From assembly GCF_004804275.1 (NCBI RefSeq), contig NZ_STGI01000004.1, forward strand, positions 331,605 to 395,604: DNA of 64,000 bases. The letters are read 5' to 3'. This DNA is from Herbaspirillum sp. ST 5-3 (GTDB taxonomy: Bacteria; Pseudomonadota; Gammaproteobacteria; Burkholderiales; Burkholderiaceae_D). A model generated the notes under the pieces. The model was not told where the DNA came from and did not search any database. It saw only the letters and a list, made by a program, of their open reading frames with translations. The position numbers were made by a program, and so were the translations under genes. Numbering within the stretch: the first letter of the stretch is position 1; each line of letters starts with the position of its first letter. Below, in pieces: positions 8,231-16,421 of this stretch.

Positions 8231-9577
8231 ATGAACCGCTCAGCAAAGATTCTATGGGGTGAAGGTCTTTTCCTCCGCCCACAGCATTTTCAGCGCCAAG
8301 ACCTTTACCACGAGTCACGTCTGGTCGAGTTTGGGCGCGCCGCCCATCCTTACCTTTGGGGTGTCCGCGATGTGAAGTTCGATACGGAAGCGATCAACGC
8401 AGGCGTACTTCGAATTACCAGCGTCACAGGCATTCTCCCCGATGGCGAGATCGTCAACGCACCCGACAATGACGCACCGCCGGAGCCGGTCAATCTGGCA
8501 TCAATCGAGAATATCGGCAATGGCGTCGTCTTCTTCCTCGCACTGCCCTATCTGCGCGATTTCGGTCCCAATTTCTCCGCCCAAGTCTCGCCAGGCCAGG
8601 CATTCCGATACCATCAATGCGAAGAGCAGGCACCGGATCTGTACACCAATGCCATCGATTCCGAACTTACGATTCTGAAAAAATCATTTCGCTTACTGTC
8701 CGAACACGACAATCGGGAGCAATACGTTTCGATGCCGATTGCACGCGTGCGTGCGACGAGCTCCGGCGGCTACGAACTCGACTCCGCATTCGTTCCACCC
8801 GTTCTGACGATTCGCTCGTCCCCATCGATCTTCCTGATGGCGCGCCGTCTGATGGAAATCCTGCAGGCGAAGGCACAAGCGCTCTATGGCTATCATCGCG
8901 AACCTTCACTGAATGTTGTCGAGTTTCGCTCGGGCGATATTGCCTCGTTCTGGCTGCTGAATACCGTGAACAGCGCGTACGCGTCGCTTCAACATTTGTT
9001 CCATCATCCGGCTCTGCACCCCGAGCGTCTGTTTCACGAACTCCTGAAGTTGGCCGGACAGCTGCTGACATTTTCAAAAGCGTACAGCCTTTCCGATCTG
9101 CCGATATACAAGCATGCAGATCCCGGGCCGGAGTTTGCCAGGCTTGACCACATCATCCGGGAATTGATTGAAACGGTAATTTCTTCGCGCTACTTCTCGA
9201 TCGCGCTGACCGAGGTGAAGCCTGCCTTCCATCTCGGCCGCATCGATCCCGAAAAATTGACCAAAAATGCTTCGTACTATCTTTCGGTAGCCGCCGACAT
9301 GCCGCCCGCGGATCTTGTAGAAACCGCGCCACTACGCATCAAGGTCGGTGCTCCGGATGATGTGGAACGGATGGTGTCGTCAGCGATGCCCGGCGTGCGG
9401 CTGATGGCGGCGCCTCAAGTCCCGGCGGCCATTCCGGTTCGGCCGGGATGCTATTACTTTTCAGTTGAACCACATGGCGCACTTTACGAACGCATGATCG
9501 CTTCCGGATCGATCATGGTGTACGTTCCGGCCGGATTCAAAAACCTCAAACTCGAATTGTTCGCAGTAGCGCAATGA
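8231..9577 (+). CDS. tssK: T6SS baseplate-membrane linker TssK (ImpJ/VasE)
   Basis: 448 residues from the chosen ATG, beginning MNRSAKILWGEGLFLRPQHF, which is the family's conserved N-terminus. TssK trimers join the baseplate to the TssL/TssM membrane complex and resemble phage receptor-binding proteins. Upstream in-frame ATG 8189 overlaps the tssJ stop and would add 14 residues not expected in the family; neither start has a strong ribosome-binding site, so family alignment decides. The C-terminal domain (residues about 310-448) is the membrane-complex binding part. The end overlaps tssL by four bases (ATGA). Confidence 0.95.
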   Translation: MNRSAKILWGEGLFLRPQHFQRQDLYHESRLVEFGRAAHPYLWGVRDVKFDTEAINAGVLRITSVTGILPDGEIVNAPDNDAPPEPVNLASIENIGNGVVFFLALPYLRDFGPNFSAQVSPGQAFRYHQCEEQAPDLYTNAIDSELTILKKSFRLLSEHDNREQYVSMPIARVRATSSGGYELDSAFVPPVLTIRSSPSIFLMARRLMEILQAKAQALYGYHREPSLNVVEFRSGDIASFWLLNTVNSAYASLQHLFHHPALHPERLFHELLKLAGQLLTFSKAYSLSDLPIYKHADPGPEFARLDHIIRELIETVISSRYFSIALTEVKPAFHLGRIDPEKLTKNASYYLSVAADMPPADLVETAPLRIKVGAPDDVERMVSSAMPGVRLMAAPQVPAAIPVRPGCYYFSVEPHGALYERMIASGSIMVYVPAGFKNLKLELFAVAQ

Positions 9578-10368
9578 TCATTGACACTCTCACCCAAAAC
9601 ACCATTTCACCTGCCCCTTCCTTGTTCGCGGAAGGTACGCCGCTGCGCCAGGAACCAAATCATGCGCCGCGCACCCTGATCGATCTGATGCATGACGGTT
9701 TTTACCTGCTCCTGTTACTGAAGAATCGATACGTTCCAGCCGATGCGGATCAGTTTGCAACCCAGATACGCCGCTTGCTCGATAATTTCGAGCGCAATGC
9801 GCGTCGCATGAATGTGTCGATCGACGACATCTATGCGGCGAAGTATGCTTTTTGCGCGGCTGTGGACGAGACCATTTTGTCTTCGGAGATGGCAATTCGC
9901 GATACGTGGGAGCGCGCTCCACTGCAACTGATGCTGTTCGGCGACCAGTTGGCTGGTGAAAATTTCTTCAAGGAGCTGGAGTCTGTCCGGGAACGCGGCC
10001 ACAGCAGTGTGCAGACGCTCGAGGTGTTCTACATGTGTTTGCTCACCGGCTTCCAAGGCAAATATGCCTTGGAAAGCAAGGAAAAGCTGAACTATCTGAT
10101 CGCCACGCTGGACAAGGAAATCACGCATTTGAAGGGCAAACGCCCTCAGTTCGCCCCGCACTGGAAGTCGCCGGATAACATCAAACACATGATGAGAGCC
10201 GAGGTTCCTATCTGGATTATCGGTACAATCCTCGCGTTTCTCGGGCTTATGACCTACGCGGGTCTCGCCTGGCTGCTTGCGCAGGACACCAATACGACGC
10301 TCGGAGCCTACTTCGATATCGTCAAGCTGACGCCAAAAATTGCGAATATCACGATCAGCTTTCCCTGA
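9574..10368 (+). CDS. tssL: T6SS inner-membrane protein TssL (DotU family, short form)
   Basis: 264 residues of the DotU/IcmH family. The cytoplasmic hook domain carries YAFCAAVDETILS and the FYMCLLTGFQGKY block, and ends in a single transmembrane helix (VPIWIIGTILAFLGLMTYAG, about residues 211-232) with a short periplasmic tail. There is no OmpA-like peptidoglycan-binding domain, so cell-wall anchoring must come from another protein. ATG overlaps the tssK stop. TssL normally partners TssM (IcmF), which is not encoded next to it or elsewhere in this window. Last gene of the tssJKL unit. Confidence 0.94.
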   Translation: MIIDTLTQNTISPAPSLFAEGTPLRQEPNHAPRTLIDLMHDGFYLLLLLKNRYVPADADQFATQIRRLLDNFERNARRMNVSIDDIYAAKYAFCAAVDETILSSEMAIRDTWERAPLQLMLFGDQLAGENFFKELESVRERGHSSVQTLEVFYMCLLTGFQGKYALESKEKLNYLIATLDKEITHLKGKRPQFAPHWKSPDNIKHMMRAEVPIWIIGTILAFLGLMTYAGLAWLLAQDTNTTLGAYFDIVKLTPKIANITISFP

Positions 10369-10680
10369 TCAGCTTGTTGACGCTTTCCCAGGCGACTTTA
10401 TCCATATCATTCCGCGCGAACCGGATCCGGTTTGCGCGGGCCTTTCATTCCTTCCGTGACCATAGCGTAGATGCATAACCACCGGACAGGTGATTTGAAT
10501 TATCAATTAATTAACATATTTAGTCAGTGTAATATTGCGCAGATTTAACAAATTGTAAATCTTCTGGATTTTTCAGCTTTACCGCCGTCGCCCCAACAAG
10601 AATCGATATCAGCTAACAACGCAATCCGGGGCAACACATGCTCGCTCTGTTTGTCTTGCACATGGTTGGAGGTTGGTACG
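10369..10680. other. Intergenic region after tssL
   Basis: This 312-base gap holds a hairpin near its left end (listed separately) and then a strongly AT-rich stretch (about 10490-10570). A weak rightward promoter match, TTAATT (10507-10512) and TAATAT (10530-10535) with 17-base spacing, could drive the next gene. I see no tRNA, small ORF or repeat that I can support. Confidence 0.5.
10412..10439 (+). terminator. Hairpin terminator after tssJKL
   Basis: A 14-base inverted repeat (CCGCGCGAACCGGA then TCCGGTTTGCGCGG, one G-T pair) begins 44 bases after the tssL stop. The following cctttcattcctt is only moderately T-rich, so this is a plausible but not textbook intrinsic terminator for the rightward T6SS operon. 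Confidence 0.6.
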
Positions 10681-11106
10681 ATGGACTCGATTCCCTACGA
10701 AACAGTATCTCTGGAAGAAGCGAAAGCATCGGTACATGGACCGATTGCGAAAGTGGATACGGCACCGCCACCGAAGAAAAACTGGACTCCCTGCCGGCTG
10801 CCCGCGCATAACACCAACGACCTGGCGGCAGCAACCTTCAAATGGCTGGCAACGCTTCCCAAGGAAGCCCGCCCAAATGCACTGGCACTCAAGTTTCCGC
10901 GCATCGCCAACCGGCTTGCGGAAATATGGAAGCGCCCTCTTCAGTGCGAACGTTATATGGATGACTTGATAACCGATGTTCGCGGCGACCGCCAGGGATT
11001 CCCGCCCGATGTCGTTGCAGACCTCGCAGCGCTAAAAAAATATTTCATGAAAACCAACAAGACCTTGCATTACGGCGTATGGGGCAACCGAATCGGCTTC
11101 GACTGA
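10681..11106 (+). CDS. Conserved hypothetical protein, unknown function
   Basis: 141 residues starting at ATG 10681, chosen because GGAGG lies eight bases upstream (10668-10672). No signal peptide or membrane segment. The N-terminal 35 residues are Pro- and Lys-rich and probably disordered; the rest is a compact, Trp-containing domain (AATFKWLATLPKEARP; FPRIANRLAEIWKRPLQCERYMDDLI; GDRQGFPPDVVADLAALKKYF) that reads like an alpha-helical cytoplasmic protein. I do not recognise a named domain. It stands alone between the T6SS tssJKL operon and the ankyrin gene, and ends in its own terminator. It could be an ordinary lineage-specific gene or a T6SS accessory; nothing in the sequence decides. Confidence 0.75.
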   Translation: MDSIPYETVSLEEAKASVHGPIAKVDTAPPPKKNWTPCRLPAHNTNDLAAATFKWLATLPKEARPNALALKFPRIANRLAEIWKRPLQCERYMDDLITDVRGDRQGFPPDVVADLAALKKYFMKTNKTLHYGVWGNRIGFD

Positions 11107-11139
11107 GCGCCGCTTGAGTATATTGAATTGATTGTCTGC

Positions 11140-11172
11140 GCAGGCAGCCCGTTATAGCTTGCCTGCTTTTTT
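11140..11172 (+). terminator. Intrinsic terminator of the hypothetical gene
   Basis: GCAGGCAGC pairs with GCTTGCCTGC (one bulged base) and is followed directly by six T residues. It overlaps the last codons of the convergent ankyrin gene, so it serves the rightward hypothetical gene. Confidence 0.75.
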
Positions 11173-11835
11173 CAAACGATAGGTCAAGCCCTCGGCAATA
11201 TCCTTGTGCCCATGCTTTTCCGCGAAGTCGATCGCGCTCATGCCGAGTTCATTCTTGAGAGTCGCGTCCGCGCCTTCGTCAAGCAGAAGCTTGACGGTCA
11301 GGATATGCCCGCCGCGTGCAGCCATCATGATCGGCGTGGTTTTGTTCGGTGACTCGGCATCGATATACGCGGACTTGTCCAGCAGGATTTGCACGATATC
11401 GTTATTACCGATGGCGGCCGCATAATGCAAGGGCGTCCAACCGGGTTTGTTGACTTCCGCGCCCTTGGCGAGAAGTGCATCGACTGCCGCCTTGTTTCCC
11501 TTGTAGCACGCGATCATTAGTGCCGTATCGCCGTTGAATGCTTTCGCCTCAAGATTGAGATCCCGAGCGTTGAGCAGCAAATCGAACACGCGCATCGAGC
11601 CATCGCGCAACGCGAGAATCAGCCCGGTATCTCCACGCTCCGCTTCAATCAGGTTCGGGTCCAATCCACGCGCCAGCAGCGATTTGATAGTCCCCGCATC
11701 ATCCGCCTTGACCGCACGAAAGAAGTCGTCGTACGCCCCGGCTAATCCCACGCCCGGAACGCCAAGGACGATCCCGGTTATGCCAAGCATCACGATGGTT
11801 TTTCTGCGTTTGCGATTCCGTTCAAGTTTCAGCAT
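11152..11835 (-). CDS. Exported ankyrin-repeat protein
   Basis: 227 residues. A basic N-terminus (KLERNRKRRK) and a hydrophobic segment with a likely AxA-type cleavage near GVGLAGA form a signal peptide. The mature part is about five ankyrin repeats (for example GWTPLHYAAAIGNNDIVQILL, TTPIMMAARGGHILTVKLLL), a helix-turn-helix scaffold for protein binding. It probably acts in the periplasm. It ends the leftward mltG-tmk-holB-pilZ-GNAT-tatD line, seven bases after tatD. Ankyrin genes also occur near secretion systems, but here the operon position points away from the T6SS. The binding partner is unknown. Confidence 0.85.
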   Translation of the reverse strand: MLKLERNRKRRKTIVMLGITGIVLGVPGVGLAGAYDDFFRAVKADDAGTIKSLLARGLDPNLIEAERGDTGLILALRDGSMRVFDLLLNARDLNLEAKAFNGDTALMIACYKGNKAAVDALLAKGAEVNKPGWTPLHYAAAIGNNDIVQILLDKSAYIDAESPNKTTPIMMAARGGHILTVKLLLDEGADATLKNELGMSAIDFAEKHGHKDIAEGLTYRLKKAGKL

Positions 11836-11842
11836 TGGCGCC

Positions 11843-12622
11843 TCACCGGGATAACTTGAACAGTTTGAAGAAATTGTCGCTAGTCTGCTGCGCGACGCGT
11901 TCGAGCGGAATTTCCTTCAGCGTGGACAGGAATTCGGCGACATGGCGAACCAGACCAGGTTCATTCATCTTGCCACGGTGCGGCACCGGGGCCAGATAAG
12001 GCGCATCGGTTTCAATGAGCATGCGTTCAAGCGGAACGGCGCGCGCAACTGCCTGCAGTTCCTTTGCGCTCTTGAAGGTAACGATCCCCGAGAAGGATAT
12101 GTAAAAGCCCATGTCCATTGCTGCTTCCGCAACCTGCAAGGATTCGGTAAAGCAGTGCATCACTCCGCCGGCGCCACCCGCATCGGTTCCAGCGCCCTCC
12201 TCGCGCATGATGCGAATCGTGTCATCAGAGGCGGAACGGGTATGGATGATCAACGGTTTGCCGGTGGCGCGTGATGCCCTGATGTGCTTGCGAAAACGCT
12301 CCCGCTGCCACTCCAGGTCGCCTTCGAGCCGGTAATAATCCAGTCCCGTCTCACCGATCCCGACAATTTTCGGATGCCTGGATAAGCGGATCAGGTCATC
12401 CGCACTGGGCTCCGGCGTTTCCTCATAATCCGGATGAACACCGACCGAGGCATAGATGTTCGGATATTTTTCCGCGAGTGCAAGAACTTGCGGAAATTCC
12501 GGCAGATCAACCGACACGCAGAGCGCGTGCGTGACCCCATTCTCTTCCATCTTGCGGAAAATATCCGGCAAGCGGGCAGACAACTCCGGGAAATTGATGT
12601 GGCAATGAGAATCGATATACAT
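11843..12622 (-). CDS. tatD: TatD-family metal-dependent hydrolase/DNase
   Basis: 259 residues from ATG 12622, with the full TatD metal-site set: DSHCHINF at the N-terminus, GVHPDY, GIGETGLDYY, IHTRSA, HCFTES and IETDAPYLAP. TatD proteins are TIM-barrel enzymes that act as Mg-dependent 3'-5' exonucleases on single-stranded DNA and RNA. A longer reading frame upstream to 12688 adds 22 residues unlike the family, so the internal ATG is preferred. The copy in the holB/tmk neighbourhood (as E. coli ycfH) is conserved in many proteobacteria. Confidence 0.93.
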   Translation of the reverse strand: MYIDSHCHINFPELSARLPDIFRKMEENGVTHALCVSVDLPEFPQVLALAEKYPNIYASVGVHPDYEETPEPSADDLIRLSRHPKIVGIGETGLDYYRLEGDLEWQRERFRKHIRASRATGKPLIIHTRSASDDTIRIMREEGAGTDAGGAGGVMHCFTESLQVAEAAMDMGFYISFSGIVTFKSAKELQAVARAVPLERMLIETDAPYLAPVPHRGKMNEPGLVRHVAEFLSTLKEIPLERVAQQTSDNFFKLFKLSR

Positions 12623-12684
12623 GGGAGCACATTTTACGCCCTCGGGCGTATCCCGGTCTTGCCATCGAACCAGCGGAATTCCGA

Positions 12685-13182
12685 TCAAGCGATCCGTTTG
12701 CCGACGATGATCAAGTCTCGCTCGACGCCGTCCAGTGTCGCCACGTGCGGCAGGTGACCCCAGGTTGTGAAGCCGAATCGTTCAAACAGTTTCAAGCTTG
12801 GTAAATTGTGTCCGAAGATAAAACCAAGCAAGGTATGAACACCGATCTTCGGCGCGAATTCGATGGCCTGTGTCAGAAAATACTGCCCGAGTCTCTTCCC
12901 GCGAGCCGCTTCATGAAGATAGATCGATAGCTCCGCAGTGCCGGAATACGCCGGCCGGCCGTAAAAATTCGAGTAGGACAGCCAGCCGATGATCTGCCCG
13001 TCCGCCTCCGCCACCCACAAGGGCCGTCTTTCCGGATGATGTTCGGCAAACCAGGCATGGCGCGATTCAACGGTAACGGGTTCGGTATCCGCCGTAACCT
13101 GGCGTGACGCGACCGTGCTGTTATAGATGGATACGATGGCGGGTAAATCTTCGAAGCGTGCGAGTCGATGCGAGTAGGTCAT
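12685..13182 (-). CDS. GNAT acetyltransferase, phosphinothricin acetyltransferase-like
   Basis: 165 residues with the single GNAT fold of the PAT/MnaT group: IVSIYNSTVASRQVTADTEPVT near the N-terminus, ELSIYLHEAARGKRLGQYFL (the acetyl-CoA binding loop, R-G-K-R-L-G) and NLPSLKLFERFGFTTWG. Relatives acetylate phosphinothricin, methionine sulfone/sulfoximine or similar small amines. The physiological substrate cannot be read from sequence. It sits between pilZ and tatD, a place where the related housekeeping operon usually has no such gene, so it may be a lineage-specific insertion. Confidence 0.85.
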   Translation of the reverse strand: MTYSHRLARFEDLPAIVSIYNSTVASRQVTADTEPVTVESRHAWFAEHHPERRPLWVAEADGQIIGWLSYSNFYGRPAYSGTAELSIYLHEAARGKRLGQYFLTQAIEFAPKIGVHTLLGFIFGHNLPSLKLFERFGFTTWGHLPHVATLDGVERDLIIVGKRIA

Positions 13183-13199
13183 TGCTGGGAAATGCGGAT

Positions 13200-13589
13200 T
13201 TATAGAGTATGCGTCGCGCGTGAAGAACGCAGTGCCGCGCCGAGCAGTTCCTCGATACGGTGTTTGACGCGCAGCCCACTCTCGTCGGATGAGAAGTGGA
13301 CGCCGATGCCTTGCGCCTTGTTGTTGTTCGCGCCGGCAGGAGTAATCCAGGCGATCTTCCCGGCGATCGGATATTTGGTCGGATCGTCCATCAGGGTCAG
13401 GATCAGATAGATTTCGTCACCAAGCTTGTAGGCCTTGTTGGTCGGAACGAAAATCCCGCCGTTGGCTAGGAATGGCATGTAGGCGGCATACAATGCCGCT
13501 TTTTCCTTGATGGGCAGCGACAGGACGGACGGGCGCGCAACGTTGGCGCCCCCGGCGGATGAGGTCTGGATCACAGGAGCTTCGGCCAT
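13200..13589 (-). CDS. pilZ: Type IV pilus assembly protein PilZ
   Basis: 129 residues closely following Pseudomonas aeruginosa PilZ in pattern: LSLPIKEKAALYAAYMPF, NGGIFVPTNKAYKLGDEI, LTLMDDPTKYPIAGK, and the C-terminal RATHTL. The RxxxR and (D/N)xSxxG residues that bind c-di-GMP in other PilZ domains are absent, as in the founding PilZ, which works by binding PilB and FimX in type IV pilus assembly. Gene order holB-pilZ is conserved from Pseudomonas to Burkholderiales. No other pilus gene is in view. Confidence 0.92.
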   Translation of the reverse strand: MAEAPVIQTSSAGGANVARPSVLSLPIKEKAALYAAYMPFLANGGIFVPTNKAYKLGDEIYLILTLMDDPTKYPIAGKIAWITPAGANNNKAQGIGVHFSSDESGLRVKHRIEELLGAALRSSRATHTL

Positions 13590-13614
13590 GACTACCCTTT
13601 AAGTTCGGACGACA

Positions 13615-14664
13615 TCATGAAGGAAAAATGGATGAGTATTCCAGCAACATATCCTCAATAAAAAGCTTGGCCGCCAGCGGATGCTCCGCAATGGCACGTC
13701 TGTCCTTGACCGATTTCAGCGCTTGCAGCAGATCGCCGATGTCGGCCCGCTTTGCCAGTGCGGCAAGTTCTTTCTGGTATCGCGGATAATACCGGATTCT
13801 GCCCGAAAGTTTGAGGGAAAACACGTCATATAGCCAGCGTTGCAGCCACGCGACCATATTGGGAACGGGTGTTTTCTGCAGTTTTTCAGCCACTTTCAGC
13901 GCGGTTTCCACACTCGGCCTGGCCAGCGCACGAAGAAATTCATCAAGGACCTCCCGCTCTTCGGTCTGTGCCAGAGCCTGGGCAGCGAGCGGTGCACCGC
14001 CTTGCTCGGCCAGCCAGACGTCGGCATCGCCCACCCCTTGTTCCTGCAGCCATGCCAGCGCTTCTTTCTGTAACGGCATTGTCAGCGCAAACTTTCGGCA
14101 TCGCGACAAAATTGTCGGCAGCAGGCGGTCAAGACTGTTGGAAACCAGCAGGAACATGGTCTGCGGCGGTGGTTCCTCCAATGTTTTGAGCAAGGCATTG
14201 GCGGCTGCCGTGTTCAGCGCTTCCGCCGGATACACAAGAATGACGCGCATGCCCTGGCGGTGCGTCGATACATTCATGAAATCCGCAAGCGCCCGAATCT
14301 GATCGATCTTGATCTCTTTGGATGGCGCTTTTGGGGCCTTGGCCGACTTCTTGCCGTCGCCCGCCTCCGCGTCATCGGTATCGCCCCCGTCATCCTCGTC
14401 CAGTACCTCAGGACGGACGCGCCGATAATCCGGGTGATTGTATTGTGCAAACCAGCCACATGGGTCGCACTGGCCGCATGCATGCCCGTCCGGTGATGGC
14501 GCCTGGCAAAGCAGGGATTGTGCAAAATGCTCCGCGAAGTCGGTCTTTCCGATGCCCTCCGGGCCGTGGAACAGGATGGCGTGAGGCAGACGCTGCCTCA
14601 ACTGCTGAAGCTGCTGCCACGCGGCGTGCTGCCAGGGATATAGTGCCTGGGTCATGGGCTTCAC
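13615..14664 (-). CDS. holB: DNA polymerase III delta' subunit HolB
   Basis: 349 residues. An AAA+ module with a P-loop (GPEGIGKT, about residue 36), a zinc-binding cluster (Cys-rich stretch CGQCDPCGW near residue 65) and the sensor region with SRCRKF. HolB is part of the clamp loader that places the beta clamp on DNA. Between the zinc module and the next strand lies an acidic then Lys/Ala-rich insertion of about 30 residues ([16 protein letters not shown]), probably a disordered linker. It overlaps tmk by four bases and is followed by pilZ. Confidence 0.95.
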   Translation of the reverse strand: MKPMTQALYPWQHAAWQQLQQLRQRLPHAILFHGPEGIGKTDFAEHFAQSLLCQAPSPDGHACGQCDPCGWFAQYNHPDYRRVRPEVLDEDDGGDTDDAEAGDGKKSAKAPKAPSKEIKIDQIRALADFMNVSTHRQGMRVILVYPAEALNTAAANALLKTLEEPPPQTMFLLVSNSLDRLLPTILSRCRKFALTMPLQKEALAWLQEQGVGDADVWLAEQGGAPLAAQALAQTEEREVLDEFLRALARPSVETALKVAEKLQKTPVPNMVAWLQRWLYDVFSLKLSGRIRYYPRYQKELAALAKRADIGDLLQALKSVKDRRAIAEHPLAAKLFIEDMLLEYSSIFPS

Positions 14665-15269
14665 ATGCCTGCAATGATTTCCGCAAGCTCTTTCTGTATG
14701 ACAGAAATCGCCTGGGTCGAGTCGATCACTTTGAAACGGGCGGGAAATTGCGCCGCACGGCGTAAATATTCCTGTCGGGTGGCCTGGAAAAACTCCGCCT
14801 TTTCCCGCTCAAACTTGTCCAGTTCGCGCGTGGCATCGAGGCGAGCGCGCGCCACATCGAGCGGCACATCGAATAGCAAAGTCAGATCGGGTTGCAGATG
14901 GGGATGAACCCATTGCTCCAGCGCTTCCAGCTTGTCCAGGGCGAGTTTTCTGCCGCCGCCTTGATAAGCAAAGGTCGCATCCGTAAAGCGGTCGGAGATG
15001 ACCCAATCGCCGCGCGCCAAGGCAGGCTCGATCACTTCCGCAATATGTTCCCGGCGCGCTGCGAACATCAGCAGGGCTTCCGTTTCAAGATGCATTTTTT
15101 CATGCAGGAGCAGCTCTCGCAGCTTCTCGCCCAGCGGCGTGCCGCCCGGCTCGCGCGTGACGATCACAGTCCTGCCGCCGGACTTGAGCAAGTCTGCGAC
15201 AAACGCCAGATGCGTGGATTTGCCGGCGCCGTCGATCCCCTCGAAAGTGATGAATTTGCCAAGTGTCAT
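14661..15269 (-). CDS. tmk: Thymidylate kinase
   Basis: 202 residues with the P-loop [11 protein letters not shown], the [16 protein letters not shown] dTMP-binding loop, and [16 protein letters not shown]. It phosphorylates dTMP to dTDP, the step before dTTP in DNA precursor synthesis. Full length for the family (about 205). Located between mltG and holB, with the ATGA overlap to holB showing coupling; the same order is seen in E. coli (mltG/yceG-tmk-holB). Confidence 0.97.
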   Translation of the reverse strand: MTLGKFITFEGIDGAGKSTHLAFVADLLKSGGRTVIVTREPGGTPLGEKLRELLLHEKMHLETEALLMFAARREHIAEVIEPALARGDWVISDRFTDATFAYQGGGRKLALDKLEALEQWVHPHLQPDLTLLFDVPLDVARARLDATRELDKFEREKAEFFQATRQEYLRRAAQFPARFKVIDSTQAISVIQKELAEIIAGM

Positions 15270-15302
15270 GAATGCGATTTCTTGTTCTCGATACAGCCGG
15301 CA

Positions 15303-16301
15303 TTATCGCTGGTATTTGTTCACCGCGCGGTTGTGGTCGTTCAGGTTGCTGGAAAATACGCTCGTGCCATTTCCCCGCGAGACGAAGTAGAGCGCATCGG
15401 TTTTGGCGGGATTGAGCGCCGCCTCGAGCGACTCTGCGCCAGGCAATGCAATCGGTGTCGGCGGCAGGCCGGCGCGGGTATAGGTGTTGTAAGGCGTATC
15501 CGTCTCGAGGTCGCGCTTGCGGATATTGCCCTTGAACGCGTCGCCCATGCCGTAGATAACGGTCGGATCGGTTTGCAGCAGCATGCCCCGCTTGAGACGA
15601 TTGATGAAGACGGCTGCGATCATGTTGCGTTCGGATTTCTGCCCGGTTTCCTTCTCCACGATCGATGCCATGATCAAGGCCTCGTAGGGTGATTTGTAAG
15701 GCAAGGAAGGGTCGCGCCGGCCCCAGGCCTCGTTCAGGCGTTTCTGCAACAGGGAGTGCGCCTGCTTGTAAACCTGCAGGTCGCTCGCCCCCTTGGCGAA
15801 CAGGTACGTGTCCGGAAAAAACAAGCCCTCCGGCTTGCTGTATTGCGGGTTGATCTTCGCGAGGAGTTCCTGGTCCGACAGCGCGGCGGTATCGTGCTTG
15901 AGCGCGGGATGACTGGCAACCGCCTGCCGCATTTGCCTGAAAGTCCAACCCTCGATGATCACCAAGGCCTCCTGCGCGAACTCGCCCCGCGCCAGTTGAT
16001 CGATCAGCGCAAGCGGCGTGGTTCCGGGCTTTAGTTCATAATTGCCTGCCTTTAACCTGCCGCTCTTGCCGCTCAAGCGCGCCAGAAAGCCGAGCAGGGT
16101 CGGATTGACCGGAACGCCGGCGCTGGCGATCTGTTCAACGCTGCTGCGCACGCCGCTACCGGCCTTGATGGAGAACTCGATCGGTTTTTCCCCCATGCCG
16201 ATGATGGGCTGGTGCGCCCAGAATGTCACTGTGGCAGCCGACAAGACGGAAAAAACAATGACAAAAAGAAGTAATTTCTTGATCAAAACAAAACCCTGCA
16301 A
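15303..16301 (-). CDS. mltG: Endolytic murein transglycosylase MltG
   Basis: 332 residues. An N-terminal membrane anchor (LLLFVIVFSVLSAATVTFWA) is followed by a LysM-like region and the YceG catalytic domain with the key Glu in IMASIVEKETG and the downstream LQTDPTVIYGMG and YNTYTRAGLPPTPI motifs. MltG cuts nascent peptidoglycan strands and is proposed to end glycan polymerisation. It heads the leftward operon with tmk and holB. Divergent from ygfZ with a 120-base gap that should hold both promoters. Confidence 0.95.
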   Translation of the reverse strand: MQGFVLIKKLLLFVIVFSVLSAATVTFWAHQPIIGMGEKPIEFSIKAGSGVRSSVEQIASAGVPVNPTLLGFLARLSGKSGRLKAGNYELKPGTTPLALIDQLARGEFAQEALVIIEGWTFRQMRQAVASHPALKHDTAALSDQELLAKINPQYSKPEGLFFPDTYLFAKGASDLQVYKQAHSLLQKRLNEAWGRRDPSLPYKSPYEALIMASIVEKETGQKSERNMIAAVFINRLKRGMLLQTDPTVIYGMGDAFKGNIRKRDLETDTPYNTYTRAGLPPTPIALPGAESLEAALNPAKTDALYFVSRGNGTSVFSSNLNDHNRAVNKYQR

Positions 16302-16421
16302 AATTCATGTTCGTCTGACAGCGGCGTCCGATGATGTTCGGACGCATTTCTCAGACCTCACTATAATCAACCCAAGATGATAATGGCTAAACCAGCATTT
16401 CTTTAAGGTAGGACTGTATTT

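Noticed and set aside
10651-10680. Upstream TTG start for the hypothetical gene
   Set aside because: The strong GGAGG would fall inside the coding region; ATG 10681 is placed correctly behind it.
12623-12688. Longer TatD start
   Set aside because: Adds 22 residues unlike the family; the conserved DSHCH motif starts directly after ATG 12622.
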